64,000 bases of DNA from Iocasia fonsfrigidae. GTDB taxonomy: Bacteria > Bacillota > Halanaerobiia > Halanaerobiales > DTU029. The notes below the pieces were generated by a model, which made no database searches, had not been told where the DNA came from, and was given only the letters and a program-made list of their open reading frames with translations. A program made the translations under genes and the position numbers. This document shows positions 1-9,008 of the stretch, in pieces (within the stretch, counting starts at the first letter, position 1; each line of letters starts with the position of its first letter). The stretch lies in contig NZ_CP046640.1 in NCBI RefSeq assembly GCF_017751145.1, positions 2,646,137-2,710,136 on the forward strand, given 5' to 3'.

Positions 1-351
1 ATGGCAATAGAAAAAAGAGGCTATCCCAGACCTCCATTACATAGTGATGTCAAAAGTGGATTTGTTTTATTATTTGAAGATAAACCTGATTTTTCTATCA
101 AAGAAATCGAACAGGAAGTCAAAGAACATATTAAAAAAAATGAAAAAGTAAGCTATGTTGATGACAAACATATTAAAATAGGAGATTTTAAGTATCTATG
201 TACAGGACCAAGAATACATTTGCATAGAACTGGAGAACTTGAAGGATATAGATTATTACCAGAATTTAAAATTGATACCAAGCAAAATCTCTTTTTACTG
301 ACTGGTTTTGTCGGAACAGAACACAGTCAATTTAAATTAAGTACCTTTTAA
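1..351 (+). CDS. hypothetical protein, possibly 5'-truncated
   Basis: I do not recognise this 116-residue protein. The window opens exactly on its ATG, so the true start may lie upstream. The first half is rich in Lys and Glu and looks helical (about residues 30-50). The second half looks beta-rich and carries the motif CTGPRIHLHRTGELEG near residues 67-82. There is no signal peptide, membrane segment or metal-binding cluster. It is the only plus-strand gene I can support, and it is convergent with the DUF4387 gene across a 335-base gap, so it is probably not part of the catabolic cluster. Confidence 0.55.
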   Translation: MAIEKRGYPRPPLHSDVKSGFVLLFEDKPDFSIKEIEQEVKEHIKKNEKVSYVDDKHIKIGDFKYLCTGPRIHLHRTGELEGYRLLPEFKIDTKQNLFLLTGFVGTEHSQFKLSTF

Positions 352-686
352 ATATTGTTTATTTCCTCCTTTGAGCAATATGCTTTCACCCCATCTCTAT
401 AGAGGTCATTACCATCATTGATTACTGTCTGGCCGCATGACAGTTAAACAGCTACTGGTAATGAGGCTAGCTGCTACAATCTCATCTTTATTTATCTGCC
501 TCATTAAAATCATCTCTTCTCAACATAGTTACCTATGAAATTACTGTTCAAATAATACAAATACATATTATAGAGGAGTAATATATACAATGATTTAGAT
601 TACAACTCTACTATAATTATAAAAAAATCACATTTATATCTTCTCCTCTAATTTGAATTGTTTATTTAAAAAACATTCGGTTAAAT
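352..686. other. intergenic region with nested inverted repeats
   Basis: No gene is seen between the two convergent genes. CATTACCA at 407-414 pairs with TGGTAATG at 456-463 and encloses a second stem, CTGTC (425-429) with GACAG (439-443), so a small folded RNA or decayed structured element is possible. Two ribosome-binding-like stretches lead into start codons that stop almost at once: minus strand ATG-TGA at 628-633, and plus strand ATG-ATT-TAG close to 590. I see no typical intrinsic terminator with a U-tract for either gene. Confidence 0.4.
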
Positions 687-1001
687 CTATATCTCAATAC
701 TAAGTAAAGGGACATGTTGTTGAGCACCATATACATCCCTTTCACCAGGGGCTCCTGCAGATAATGGCCGTACTATCGTGATTTTCACGGCACGAGCTGG
801 TTCAAAAAAAATTATAGAACTTATTTGGTCCTTTTCTATACCATAGAGTCGACTAATTAAATTTTTATTAATTAACTTGTTTTCTTTAACTCTTTCATAA
901 ATTTTTCTATCTTTAAATATTATATCAAAAGTTAATTCATAGGGGCCAGCGTTTTTACTTCTAATTACTTCTGCATACTCAATTATTGGTTTACCCATCA
1001 T
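687..1001 (-). CDS. DUF4387 domain protein, partner of the DUF1446 protein
   Basis: A small protein of about 104 residues that matches my memory of the DUF4387 family: an IRSKNAGPYELTFDI core near the N-terminus and YGAQQHVPLL at the C-terminus. No reaction is established for it. A TTG start 12 bases upstream is possible, but the GGGGGAG ribosome site sits correctly for the paired ATGs at 1001 and 998. It overlaps the end of the DUF1446 gene by about 10 bases, which indicates translational coupling and probably a complex. The pair follows methylaspartate ammonia-lyase, so a role late in the mesaconate/citramalate branch is inferred only. Confidence 0.75.
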   Translation of the reverse strand: MMGKPIIEYAEVIRSKNAGPYELTFDIIFKDRKIYERVKENKLINKNLISRLYGIEKDQISSIIFFEPARAVKITIVRPLSAGAPGERDVYGAQQHVPLLSIEI

Positions 1002-2367
1002 TTTCTCCCCCAACTTTAATAATTTCCAAAGGAAAAGCCTCTACTGGATTATCTATTTCCAGTAAATGATTGATATTAAACTGATATACTTCCCCAGTCT
1101 TTATATCAGATGGTGAGTAGGGAAACGCTAAATTACCTGCTGTTGCAATTCTTCCATCATAACCATAATGTAGCATAGCTGAACGAGTAAAACTACAAAT
1201 GGTATTAGCCAACTCCTGGGTTAATGCTATAGCCTCAATTATTATTCCCAATTCATGGGACAATAGTTTTGATTTTGGTTCAAGATCCCCCATTACTCCA
1301 TTTTTTCCATAGACTCTGAAAAAAAGTTGATAATCTTCCGCCTTTATATTAGCAAAATTTTCCTTAGCCATTTCTTTAACATCAGCAATAATTGAATCAA
1401 TTTGCTCTATCATAATAGGGTCCCTAGTACCAGCAATAGAAATCGTTCTATAACCAATCATCTTAGCCCCTTCAAGTTTTATAGTATATTTTTCATTTTT
1501 GACAAAGCGGCTGCCCTTTACTTCAACCCGTCTATTGTCTATTTGTTTAAATTTAGTTTCTCTTAAATCTATTATCCCTCCAGGACCTAATAATTCATAG
1601 GGATTACTTTTTTCATAAAGGGTATGAGCAGCTACAGAAGTTTCCGTACATTTTCGTTTTTTATTTAAAGGTTCTAATATAAACGAATCTTTACTTAATA
1701 TCCCTAACATACAATCACTACCACTACCAGGATCAGCAGCAATACTAGCACATTCTAATATTTTCCCCATATGCAGTGATAACCCTTCCGGAAAACCTGC
1801 TTTAACTGCCGGTGCCGCAAAAACAGTGGGGTCATATGCCCTTCCTGCTAAAATTACATCTACTTCCCTGTCAAGGGCTTTTATAATTGGTTCTATTCCC
1901 ATTTGTCCAACAATTCTAGTCGAACTTATGATCTCATTGAGATCTAATGGTGCTACTGGATATAAAGGTTCTATATTACCTCTATTATATTGATCGACTA
2001 TATAATCTTTATCAAACTCAGCATTAATTAAAGCAACAGTTAAGTTCAGTCCTTCTTTTTGAGCTATTTCTACTACAATATCCTTACACCATTCAAGATG
2101 CGGCCTTCCACCTGAACCACCTGCAGTACCAACTAGAACAGGAATATTTAATTCTTTAGCAGCTTTAATCATTATCCTTAAATCCCTTTTTACAGCTTCT
2201 CGGTCAGTAAAAGAATTTCCCGAACCCAAATAATAAGGACCCGGATCAGTTGAACCAGCATCAACTGCTATAATATCTGGCTTGTATTTTAAACCTCGAT
2301 TAAATGATTCTAAAGGAAAACCATATCCTAAAATCGCTGTTGGTGCTAAAACTCTTATTTCTTCCAT
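991..2367 (-). CDS. DUF1446 / AtuA-like protein
   Basis: 458 residues of the acyclic-terpene-utilisation AtuA-like (DUF1446) family. Recognition rests on the N-terminal VDAGSTDPGPYYLGSG segment (about 35-50), the GTAGGSGGRPHLEW loop (about 80-94) and the ILAGRAYDPTVFAAPA segment. No membrane segment or signal is seen. The family has no firmly assigned reaction; members occur in terpenoid and acyl-CoA catabolism and beside methylaspartate genes. It lies six bases downstream of the methylaspartate ammonia-lyase stop and overlaps the DUF4387 gene. I infer that it acts on a product of mesaconate. Confidence 0.8.
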   Translation of the reverse strand: MEEIRVLAPTAILGYGFPLESFNRGLKYKPDIIAVDAGSTDPGPYYLGSGNSFTDREAVKRDLRIMIKAAKELNIPVLVGTAGGSGGRPHLEWCKDIVVEIAQKEGLNLTVALINAEFDKDYIVDQYNRGNIEPLYPVAPLDLNEIISSTRIVGQMGIEPIIKALDREVDVILAGRAYDPTVFAAPAVKAGFPEGLSLHMGKILECASIAADPGSGSDCMLGILSKDSFILEPLNKKRKCTETSVAAHTLYEKSNPYELLGPGGIIDLRETKFKQIDNRRVEVKGSRFVKNEKYTIKLEGAKMIGYRTISIAGTRDPIMIEQIDSIIADVKEMAKENFANIKAEDYQLFFRVYGKNGVMGDLEPKSKLLSHELGIIIEAIALTQELANTICSFTRSAMLHYGYDGRIATAGNLAFPYSPSDIKTGEVYQFNINHLLEIDNPVEAFPLEIIKVGGENDG

Positions 2368-2372
2368 TATAT

Positions 2373-3626
2373 TTAGACCCCCTGACTATCTTTATATTTT
2401 AAAAGAGTTAGAATACGTTGCATTTCATTATAAACAATCATTAAACCTTCATCAACTCCCATGCCTGGTTTAGCAAGAACTTGATTTGGCCTGGTTGCTA
2501 AAGCTATATCAGTACAAATCTGGGCAGAACGATCTGTTTCATTACAGGTTCCCCCCTGGTAAGCCCCTATACCATGTTGTTTACAATATAGGACAGCTTC
2601 TATTATATTATTTATTCCTCCCAGGTCAGGGGTTTTAATTTGAACCATATCAGCGGCTTCAGCATCAACAAAATCTTTTATATCTTCCAGAGAGTTGCAC
2701 CATTCATCAGCGACAATTTCCACACTACTATTAGATTCTTTTAAGCTATTTCTTAAAAGCTTTAAACTCTTTATCTGTTCTGTTTTACTGCCTGCATCAA
2801 CAGGTCCTTCTATCCTTATCTTAAAAGGAGAGGATACTTTTTCTAAATCAAGCAAATAATCTACCATTTCTTCTAAATTATTATTAAATGCTAAACCAAT
2901 AGTTCCATAAACATCCACATGAAAAATAGGTTCATAGTTTTCATCACCTATCTTTTTAATTCTCTCCTTCAACCATTTAATATAACCCAGTAGTTTTTCA
3001 CCATGTTTCCCAAGTTTTGCATCAACATTATTTATTAAACCATGAGGTAAAACATCAGCATGTTTAATAATAATTTTATCTGCATTCAAATATCTGTCAT
3101 CACCAGTCTGACAAAAAATAGGTATCGGTTTTAAAATGCTTTTTAGACCATACTCTTGAAGGACAACTTCTGTTCTGGTACAATATTTTGCCTTAGCAAC
3201 TGCATCAAGAAGGGCCTGAGTAACACCATATCGAATAGCGGTATGTAGTTTACAGCCATTTTTAGAATAATTATCAACTAATTCTGCCAAGGATTTAAAA
3301 CTTTTTAAATCCTTACCAATCAATAAATGGGCAATTTCTTTATTAATTATAGAGATAAATTCCTTGGCCAGAAACAAAGGGTCTCTTCCACCTGTTCCAG
3401 AATATTGGACAGCAGCACAATCACCATATGCAACTTGGCCATCATCAAGAATAAGCATAATTGAAATTGATTCACCCGCCTGCCTAATATTACTAAAACC
3501 AGGGGTTTCAATTTTTCCATAGTATGTTGCACCATCTTCAACTGCATTATTTTTAATCGCTGCCTGGTCATCAAAGAAAAAACCTGTCAACCCTGGGGAA
3601 GCAATTACATTTTTAATTTGTTTCAT
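2373..3626 (-). CDS. mal: methylaspartate ammonia-lyase
   Basis: Converts (2S,3S)-3-methylaspartate to mesaconate and ammonia (EC 4.3.1.2), the second step of the methylaspartate route of glutamate fermentation. It is an enolase-superfamily protein of 417 residues, the usual length. The metal ligands and catalytic residues known from the Clostridium tetanomorphum enzyme appear here: Asp238 in HVDVYG, Glu273 in RIEGP, Asp307 in VADEW, the base Lys331 in QIKTPDLGG, and His195 in VLPHGL. It is soluble and needs Mg2+. It lies 42 bases after glmE, so it is cotranscribed with the mutase that makes its substrate. Confidence 0.97.
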   Translation of the reverse strand: MKQIKNVIASPGLTGFFFDDQAAIKNNAVEDGATYYGKIETPGFSNIRQAGESISIMLILDDGQVAYGDCAAVQYSGTGGRDPLFLAKEFISIINKEIAHLLIGKDLKSFKSLAELVDNYSKNGCKLHTAIRYGVTQALLDAVAKAKYCTRTEVVLQEYGLKSILKPIPIFCQTGDDRYLNADKIIIKHADVLPHGLINNVDAKLGKHGEKLLGYIKWLKERIKKIGDENYEPIFHVDVYGTIGLAFNNNLEEMVDYLLDLEKVSSPFKIRIEGPVDAGSKTEQIKSLKLLRNSLKESNSSVEIVADEWCNSLEDIKDFVDAEAADMVQIKTPDLGGINNIIEAVLYCKQHGIGAYQGGTCNETDRSAQICTDIALATRPNQVLAKPGMGVDEGLMIVYNEMQRILTLLKYKDSQGV

Positions 3627-3668
3627 AATTCACCTCAATTTATTATAAATTTAAATTGAAAATCAGGA

Positions 3669-5120
3669 TTACTTAGGTCTTCCCACTAACATACCTTTAC
3701 TAATAGCATAAATATCATCAACAACCATTTGAAAACTTACATCACGTTCTTCATAAAATCCGCGTTCCTTTAGTTTATCAGCATGAAAATCTTTTATCTT
3801 ATTATCAAAAGGAAGATTCCCGGTATTAAGAAAGCGAACTGCTCCTTTATTATCACGAGCTGGTAAAATTTTTCCTGAATTATATTGGCTAGGGGCAAAA
3901 GGAATATCTAAAACACCGGCCTCAAATGCTCTTACTATACCAACTGCCCAATCACCATCACCCAGTTCCTTAACTTTACTTAAAATAGCAATAGTTTCTT
4001 CAATAATTATTTCCCTTTCAATATCCATGTTTTTGGTTTGTTCTATACTCTGGTCTCTAAGCATATTTATAATCTGTCTAGTTGTTTTTAGACCTGAGGC
4101 ATTTGCTTCTTTTGTTGGTATACCCAGTGCTTCATGAGGCGATTTTACTATAACTTTTGTGGCTTTGCTTAAAGCAGAAGCAGTTGCCCCCCATGATATT
4201 ACTGCAAAAGCCTTCGCCTCATCCTGTGGAAAACCACCCATCCACTGATGAAACACTGTAGTTATCTCAATATCATCATAACCTTCATCACATATATATT
4301 TCTCAGCAAGTTCTTTTAAACTCTGAATAGCTGCAATATCTTGAATAAGATTACCGTTCTGACCATATCCTAAACTCACATATTTAACACCCTGTTTTAC
4401 TGCTAATAAAGCTTCTAAAATAGCTACACTATGGGATATAGCCGGGGGTACCAATGTTCCAGTAAGGGGGCCAAAAGGTTCACGATTAATTTTTATACCG
4501 TGTTCATAATAATATCCAACTAATCTATCAACATATTGCCAGTATTGAATAGTATCTTCTAATGATACTTTCTTAGCATAAGGAATATTATATGATATAG
4601 CTCCACCTTCAAAATCTGTAAATCCACCAGCTAATGTTATTTCTGCTAATAATCTAGCATCAGGAGTGCCATGTCGCACTTCTACTGGAGCATCAATAGC
4701 TTCAATAATCTTACGACACTCCTTAACCCCATAATTTACAGCAGGAAAACCATTTAACATAGAACGTCGGGTTTCATAGCTTTCTTTAATCCCCTGTTCT
4801 GCTTCTTGATATTGATTTTGCCTAGTATAACTATCTATTGTTGTAGGTAAAAGATCAGCTTCCCCTTTTTCCAATAAAAATTTGAGAAGATCAATATGTG
4901 CTTCAACCAGAGCTACACCAGCCCTAGGTTGTATTAGGGTTTTATTGTTGTTTTTAGCATCAATTAATTTATTTACCATTATCTTATTCTCTGGCATATT
5001 TTTATGGAATTCTACTGCTTCATTAATGTCAACCTCTTTACCAGTTGACCAGCTTTTCAAGACTTCTTGACGTTCTTTAAGAAAAAGTTCTTTATCAATC
5101 TTCTTATTCTTAACCTGCAT
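3669..5120 (-). CDS. glmE: methylaspartate (glutamate) mutase, large subunit E
   Basis: The catalytic subunit of adenosylcobalamin-dependent glutamate mutase (EC 5.4.99.1), which rearranges L-glutamate to 3-methylaspartate. At 483 residues it has the family length and is a TIM-barrel type protein throughout, with conserved stretches such as RHGTPDARLLAEITLAGG and FGPLTGTLVPPAI. The small subunit GlmS supplies most of the cobalamin-binding fold. The start has a good GGAGGGGGA ribosome site. The gene lies 17 bases after glmL and leads into mal, the usual mutS-mutL-mutE-mal order. Function depends on cobalamin, which is made from genes further along this window. Confidence 0.97.
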   Translation of the reverse strand: MQVKNKKIDKELFLKERQEVLKSWSTGKEVDINEAVEFHKNMPENKIMVNKLIDAKNNNKTLIQPRAGVALVEAHIDLLKFLLEKGEADLLPTTIDSYTRQNQYQEAEQGIKESYETRRSMLNGFPAVNYGVKECRKIIEAIDAPVEVRHGTPDARLLAEITLAGGFTDFEGGAISYNIPYAKKVSLEDTIQYWQYVDRLVGYYYEHGIKINREPFGPLTGTLVPPAISHSVAILEALLAVKQGVKYVSLGYGQNGNLIQDIAAIQSLKELAEKYICDEGYDDIEITTVFHQWMGGFPQDEAKAFAVISWGATASALSKATKVIVKSPHEALGIPTKEANASGLKTTRQIINMLRDQSIEQTKNMDIEREIIIEETIAILSKVKELGDGDWAVGIVRAFEAGVLDIPFAPSQYNSGKILPARDNKGAVRFLNTGNLPFDNKIKDFHADKLKERGFYEERDVSFQMVVDDIYAISKGMLVGRPK

Positions 5121-5137
5121 TTAATCCCCCTCCAAAC

Positions 5138-6529
5138 TTAAATTTTTTCTAGATAATTTTTCATGATTTTTATACTTACTTTTGGTTCTAATTCTGCTAA
5201 TAAACCAGCCGCTGCCATAAGGTATTTTGAATCCTTTAAAATAACAGGACCTATTGGCGCTAACAACTCAGAATTATCCTGATTAGAATATAAAGCACCT
5301 TCTAAAATAAAGGCCGGATTTTCATTTTTGACAATTATCCCCCCAGTACCTATAAGATATTTTATTTTAGTTAAATCTTTGCCCTCCTGAATATAACTAG
5401 GACCTAGTGGAGTATATACAGTTTTCAAATGCCCTACATGTCTACTGACAGCAATACAACTAGCATTACGACCGAATATATTATCTAATACCCTTTCTTT
5501 TTCATTATTCGGTATAAATTCAGTTTCACTTCTACGATGCTTAATCATCTCTTTATATTTATCAGCAGAAATATTATAGCCTTTTTTATTTAGTTCTAAT
5601 CTGACTTTTTCTTCACCAATAGTCTCTGCTAAAGAGAGAACACTATAACGCATACCTAAATCACCTTCAACTGTCCTTTTGGCATATGGTTCCTCAAGAC
5701 CACGCCAACTAACACCAGCCTTTTCAGGTTTACCATTAGCAACAGAATGAACATCTGTTGTAGCTCCTCCAATGTCAATTACCATTAATTTCCCTAAACC
5801 CTCTTCTTCTTCACAACCGTCAGCTAATACTTCAGCTGCTTTGAGTACCGCTGCCGGTGTAGGCATTATAATACCATCTATAAATTCATTTACTCTATTT
5901 AAACCACGAGCATATATAATTTTATCTAAAAATATTTTTCTAATCAGTTCTTGAGTTGGTTTAATATTTAATTCCTCTAGGTTTGGCATTACATTTTCTT
6001 TTATATAAAATTCTTTACCAGCTCTCTTAAATATTTTTTTAATCCTTTCACTTGCGACCCTGTTGCCAGCAACAATAATAGCTTGTGATAAAGAACTTTC
6101 TGCTATCTTTTGAGCATTATCTATGATAACTTCGGTATTACCTCCATCTGTACCACCTGCTAGCAGAATAATATCTGCCTTTAATTCTATTATCTCAACT
6201 ATATCTTTTTCTGTTAATTGATAGCTATATGTCTTTAAAACCCTACTTCCAGCCCCCAAAGCCGCCCGTCTAGCTGCTTCAGCTGTAAGTTCAGGTACCA
6301 ATCCAATAGCAATTATTTTCAAACCACCAGCAGCACTACTACAGGCCAACTTATATTCAGCCCTTTCCCAGCCATTAATATCTTTCAGAGCCTTTTTTAA
6401 ACCAATATTTATATCAGTTTCAACTGTTGTATAAGCCTGACTATTATTGAGTACTCTTGCCCTATCAATATCAAGTAATGTTGTTTTGGTATAAGTACTA
6501 CCTATATCAATTAACAAAGCTGTCCTCAT
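5138..6529 (-). CDS. glmL: glutamate mutase accessory ATPase GlmL
   Basis: A 463-residue ASKHA-type ATPase (MutL/GlmL family). Phosphate-binding motifs are visible at residues 8-16 (DIGSTYTKT) and again in [14 protein letters not shown] near the middle. Genes of this family sit between the two mutase subunits and are thought to reactivate or maintain the holoenzyme, by analogy with diol dehydratase reactivase. That role is accepted by context more than by direct proof. The ATG overlaps the glmS stop as ATGA (6526-6529), so the two are translationally coupled. It should not be confused with DNA mismatch-repair MutL. Confidence 0.95.
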   Translation of the reverse strand: MRTALLIDIGSTYTKTTLLDIDRARVLNNSQAYTTVETDINIGLKKALKDINGWERAEYKLACSSAAGGLKIIAIGLVPELTAEAARRAALGAGSRVLKTYSYQLTEKDIVEIIELKADIILLAGGTDGGNTEVIIDNAQKIAESSLSQAIIVAGNRVASERIKKIFKRAGKEFYIKENVMPNLEELNIKPTQELIRKIFLDKIIYARGLNRVNEFIDGIIMPTPAAVLKAAEVLADGCEEEEGLGKLMVIDIGGATTDVHSVANGKPEKAGVSWRGLEEPYAKRTVEGDLGMRYSVLSLAETIGEEKVRLELNKKGYNISADKYKEMIKHRRSETEFIPNNEKERVLDNIFGRNASCIAVSRHVGHLKTVYTPLGPSYIQEGKDLTKIKYLIGTGGIIVKNENPAFILEGALYSNQDNSELLAPIGPVILKDSKYLMAAAGLLAELEPKVSIKIMKNYLEKI

Positions 6530-6960
6530 TTTTTATCACCTTTAGATAATTTCAGATCCTCTAAAAGATCATTTATTGATACACCGGGAAGTGTTCCAGG
6601 TGGATAAACCCTATCAAATCCCATATTTTTAAATAACTTTTCTGTTTCTTGCCAATTTTGCTTACCAATAACCAAATTTCCACCTACATAAATAAGAATA
6701 TCTCCTATCCCTGCTTCACAACATTTATTACGCAAACCACGGCAATCCATTTCCCCATGCCCATATAAGGATGAAACCCAAATTGCATCTGCTCCTGTCT
6801 CAATAGCTGCCTGAACAAATTCTTTTTGTGAAGCCATAACCCCAATATTTATAACCTTAAAATCAGCTTCCCTTAAAGCATATTCTAATATTTGATTACC
6901 AATAGCGTGAACATCAGCCCCTATAACCCCGAGTACAACTGTACCCTTTTTACTTATCAT
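6526..6960 (-). CDS. glmS: methylaspartate mutase, cobalamin-binding subunit S
   Basis: 144 residues, close to the usual size of this small subunit. The B12-binding signature DxHxxG is present as Asp16-Val-His18-Ala-Ile-Gly21; His18 is expected to replace dimethylbenzimidazole as the lower axial ligand of cobalt. A GGN loop late in the protein (YVGGNLVIG) fits the nucleotide-loop binding part of the Rossmann-like fold. It joins GlmE to form the active mutase. It is the first gene of the glm-mal group, 155 bases after dctM, with no terminator visible between them. Confidence 0.96.
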   Translation of the reverse strand: MISKKGTVVLGVIGADVHAIGNQILEYALREADFKVINIGVMASQKEFVQAAIETGADAIWVSSLYGHGEMDCRGLRNKCCEAGIGDILIYVGGNLVIGKQNWQETEKLFKNMGFDRVYPPGTLPGVSINDLLEDLKLSKGDKK

Positions 6961-7005
6961 TAATCTATGCCCCCTTATACATATCTTACTTAAAAAATAT
7001 ATATC

Positions 7006-7100
7006 TTATAAGCTTTCCATTATTTGTTCAATACTTTTTTTAACTGCTGCCTCTGGCTCCAAAAAATAACTCGATCAGTAATTTCAATGGGGTGAAACAT
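7006..7100 (-). pseudogene. possible short frameshifted ORF between dctM and glmS
   Basis: An ATG at 7100 has a good GGAG site eight bases upstream and opens a 26-codon frame that ends at 7020. If a run of six T in the coding strand were one base longer, the frame would continue as LEPEAAVKKSIEQIMESL and stop at 7006. The joined 31-residue product looks like ordinary protein sequence. It could be a decayed short gene, a sequencing error in a homopolymer, or chance. I cannot name a family. Confidence 0.25.
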
Positions 7101-7115
7101 TGTTATACTCCTTTT

Positions 7116-8399
7116 TTATGAAATACTTGGTAACCAGGTAATAATAGAAGGGAATAATATTACTAAAAAAACAATTAACATCATAACTAATAAATAAGAC
7201 CAGATAATTCTATAAGTTCTTGATACTGGTATTTTTGCAATACCACAATTTATACATACTAACAATGATACTGGAGGACTTATAGTCCCTATAAGTGCAG
7301 TCATTACCAGTACTACACCTAATTGTATCGGATCTATACCAACAAATGTACCCACTTTATATAAAGGAGCGGCTAACATAACTAATAATGGATTAGTATC
7401 TATGGCCATTCCCAAAATAAATACTATAACTGCCATTAAGAAAAGTATTCCAGTTGGATTATTGGTAATTGATAAGATAAAGCCAGTCAATTTTTGAGCA
7501 AAAAATTGACGAACAAGAATCTCTGAAAAAACTGTCGTAATAGAAATAATAAGCAAGATAACTGTTGTGGAATATAGAGTACTCTTTAATGCGTCAATAA
7601 TTTTAACTATCGTAAGTTCACGATAAATCAAACCAGATATAATTAAAGCGGACAGACATGCCAATATACCTGATTCAGTAGGGGTTACTACCCCAAAAAC
7701 CAGACCTAAAACAATAAACAATGGTACTATCATAGCTGGAGAGCTTTGTATAAAAGAAGTAATAATTTCTTTAAATGAAGCCCTTTTTTGACGATATGGT
7801 TGATATCCCCTCTTCATAACCCAGTAATGAGTAATACCCATCAATGCTATACCCAAAATAACTCCTGGGATAGCACCACCAATAAATAAATCTGCTACTG
7901 AGGTTTCTGTCAAAATTGCATAGATAATCATCAATACACTAGGAGGAATAATTGGTCCAATACAGGATGATGTTGCAGTAACAACAACACTTAAATCATC
8001 ATCATACCCATCTTCTTTCATAGCTGGTATTAGTAGTCCTCCGATTGCAGCACTATCTGCTGTAACAGTCCCCTGAACACCAGAAAAAAATATGCTGGCT
8101 AAAATATTAACATGGGCAAGCCCTCCTTTTAGGTGTCCAATTAAAGAACTAGAAAAATTAATAATTCTTTTTATTATACTGCCTTTAGATAACAATTCAG
8201 CAGCAAGTAGAAAAAATGGGATCGAAGCTAAAGTAACAGAATCTATTCCCTTAAACATTCTACTGGGTAAAATAGTCAAATTAACAAAATCATTATTTAT
8301 AATAATCCAGATTGCTGAAATCCCAACACTATAGACAATTGGTACCCCAATAAAAATTAAAAACAACATAATTACAAATAATATTGGAATTACTCCCAT
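7116..8399 (-). CDS. dctM: TRAP transporter large permease DctM
   Basis: 427 residues, strongly hydrophobic throughout, with roughly a dozen membrane segments. It is the DctM subunit of a TRAP (tripartite ATP-independent periplasmic) transporter, which imports a carboxylate-type solute using an ion gradient. Family marks include GVPIVYSVG at the N-terminus, the GPIIPPSVLMI segment near the middle and IGTISPPVS near the C-terminus. It follows dctQ after 39 bases. Position between a deglycase module and glutamate mutase suggests that it imports a glutamate-related or glycated amino acid, but the substrate cannot be read from the sequence. Confidence 0.93.
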   Translation of the reverse strand: MGVIPILFVIMLFLIFIGVPIVYSVGISAIWIIINNDFVNLTILPSRMFKGIDSVTLASIPFFLLAAELLSKGSIIKRIINFSSSLIGHLKGGLAHVNILASIFFSGVQGTVTADSAAIGGLLIPAMKEDGYDDDLSVVVTATSSCIGPIIPPSVLMIIYAILTETSVADLFIGGAIPGVILGIALMGITHYWVMKRGYQPYRQKRASFKEIITSFIQSSPAMIVPLFIVLGLVFGVVTPTESGILACLSALIISGLIYRELTIVKIIDALKSTLYSTTVILLIISITTVFSEILVRQFFAQKLTGFILSITNNPTGILFLMAVIVFILGMAIDTNPLLVMLAAPLYKVGTFVGIDPIQLGVVLVMTALIGTISPPVSLLVCINCGIAKIPVSRTYRIIWSYLLVMMLIVFLVILFPSIITWLPSIS

Positions 8400-8438
8400 A
8401 TTATATCCCCCTTTAAATTAGTTACTATGTTTAAAAAA

Positions 8439-8936
8439 TCAATCACTGTTCTCCGAAACTTTTTTTATTTTTTTAAATATCATTAATATTCTCTCAACAA
8501 AAAGCAAGGTAAGACCTATCGGTATTACCAAATATACCATACCCATTTTAAGCCAGGAAATAGAATCTGTACGATAAAGCATGGTAACTGGTATATATTT
8601 AAAAGATGACCATATTACTATAATAGCAAAACACAGGGCAAGTACATCAATAAAAATATCAAAATATAATTTCTTTTTCTCATTTAGTTTATTTGGAAAA
8701 ATATCTACCCTGAAATGAGCATCACCTCTATCGGCAAGGGGCCAGAGCAGAAAAGCAATCCATATAAATGAATATCTAGTAAGTTCTTCCACCCAAATAA
8801 TAGAACCAGCAATATTAGTATAGCGAAAAAAAATATTTAGAGATTGAAAAAAAATAACACAAACAAATAACATTACAGAAACTATTTCCAATAGACATTT
8901 GGAAATTCTATAATATTTTTCAATCCTATTTTCCAT
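8439..8936 (-). CDS. dctQ: TRAP transporter small permease DctQ
   Basis: 165 residues with four predicted membrane segments, the normal form of the DctQ subunit. The motif VEELTRYSFIWIAFL in the second segment is typical of the family. With DctM it forms the membrane part of the TRAP transporter. The ribosome site AAAGGTGG precedes the ATG. A GC-rich hairpin lies just upstream, between dctP and this gene, and probably lowers its expression relative to the binding protein. Confidence 0.92.
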   Translation of the reverse strand: MENRIEKYYRISKCLLEIVSVMLFVCVIFFQSLNIFFRYTNIAGSIIWVEELTRYSFIWIAFLLWPLADRGDAHFRVDIFPNKLNEKKKLYFDIFIDVLALCFAIIVIWSSFKYIPVTMLYRTDSISWLKMGMVYLVIPIGLTLLFVERILMIFKKIKKVSENSD

Positions 8937-8962
8937 AAATATAATACCACCTTTTTCTTAAA

Positions 8963-8987
8963 GGTCCGGATTTTATAGCCGGACCCT
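8963..8987 (-). terminator. intercistronic hairpin between dctP and dctQ
   Basis: GGTCCGG and CCGGACC form a perfect seven-base GC-rich stem around a short AT loop. It lies directly after the dctP stop and ahead of the dctQ ribosome site. On the minus strand it is followed by only TTTAAG, so it is at most a weak terminator. A partial terminator or 3' stabiliser that raises dctP transcript above dctQM is a likely role. Confidence 0.55.
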
Positions 8988-9008
8988 TAATTTTTATTTT
9001 ACAAATTA

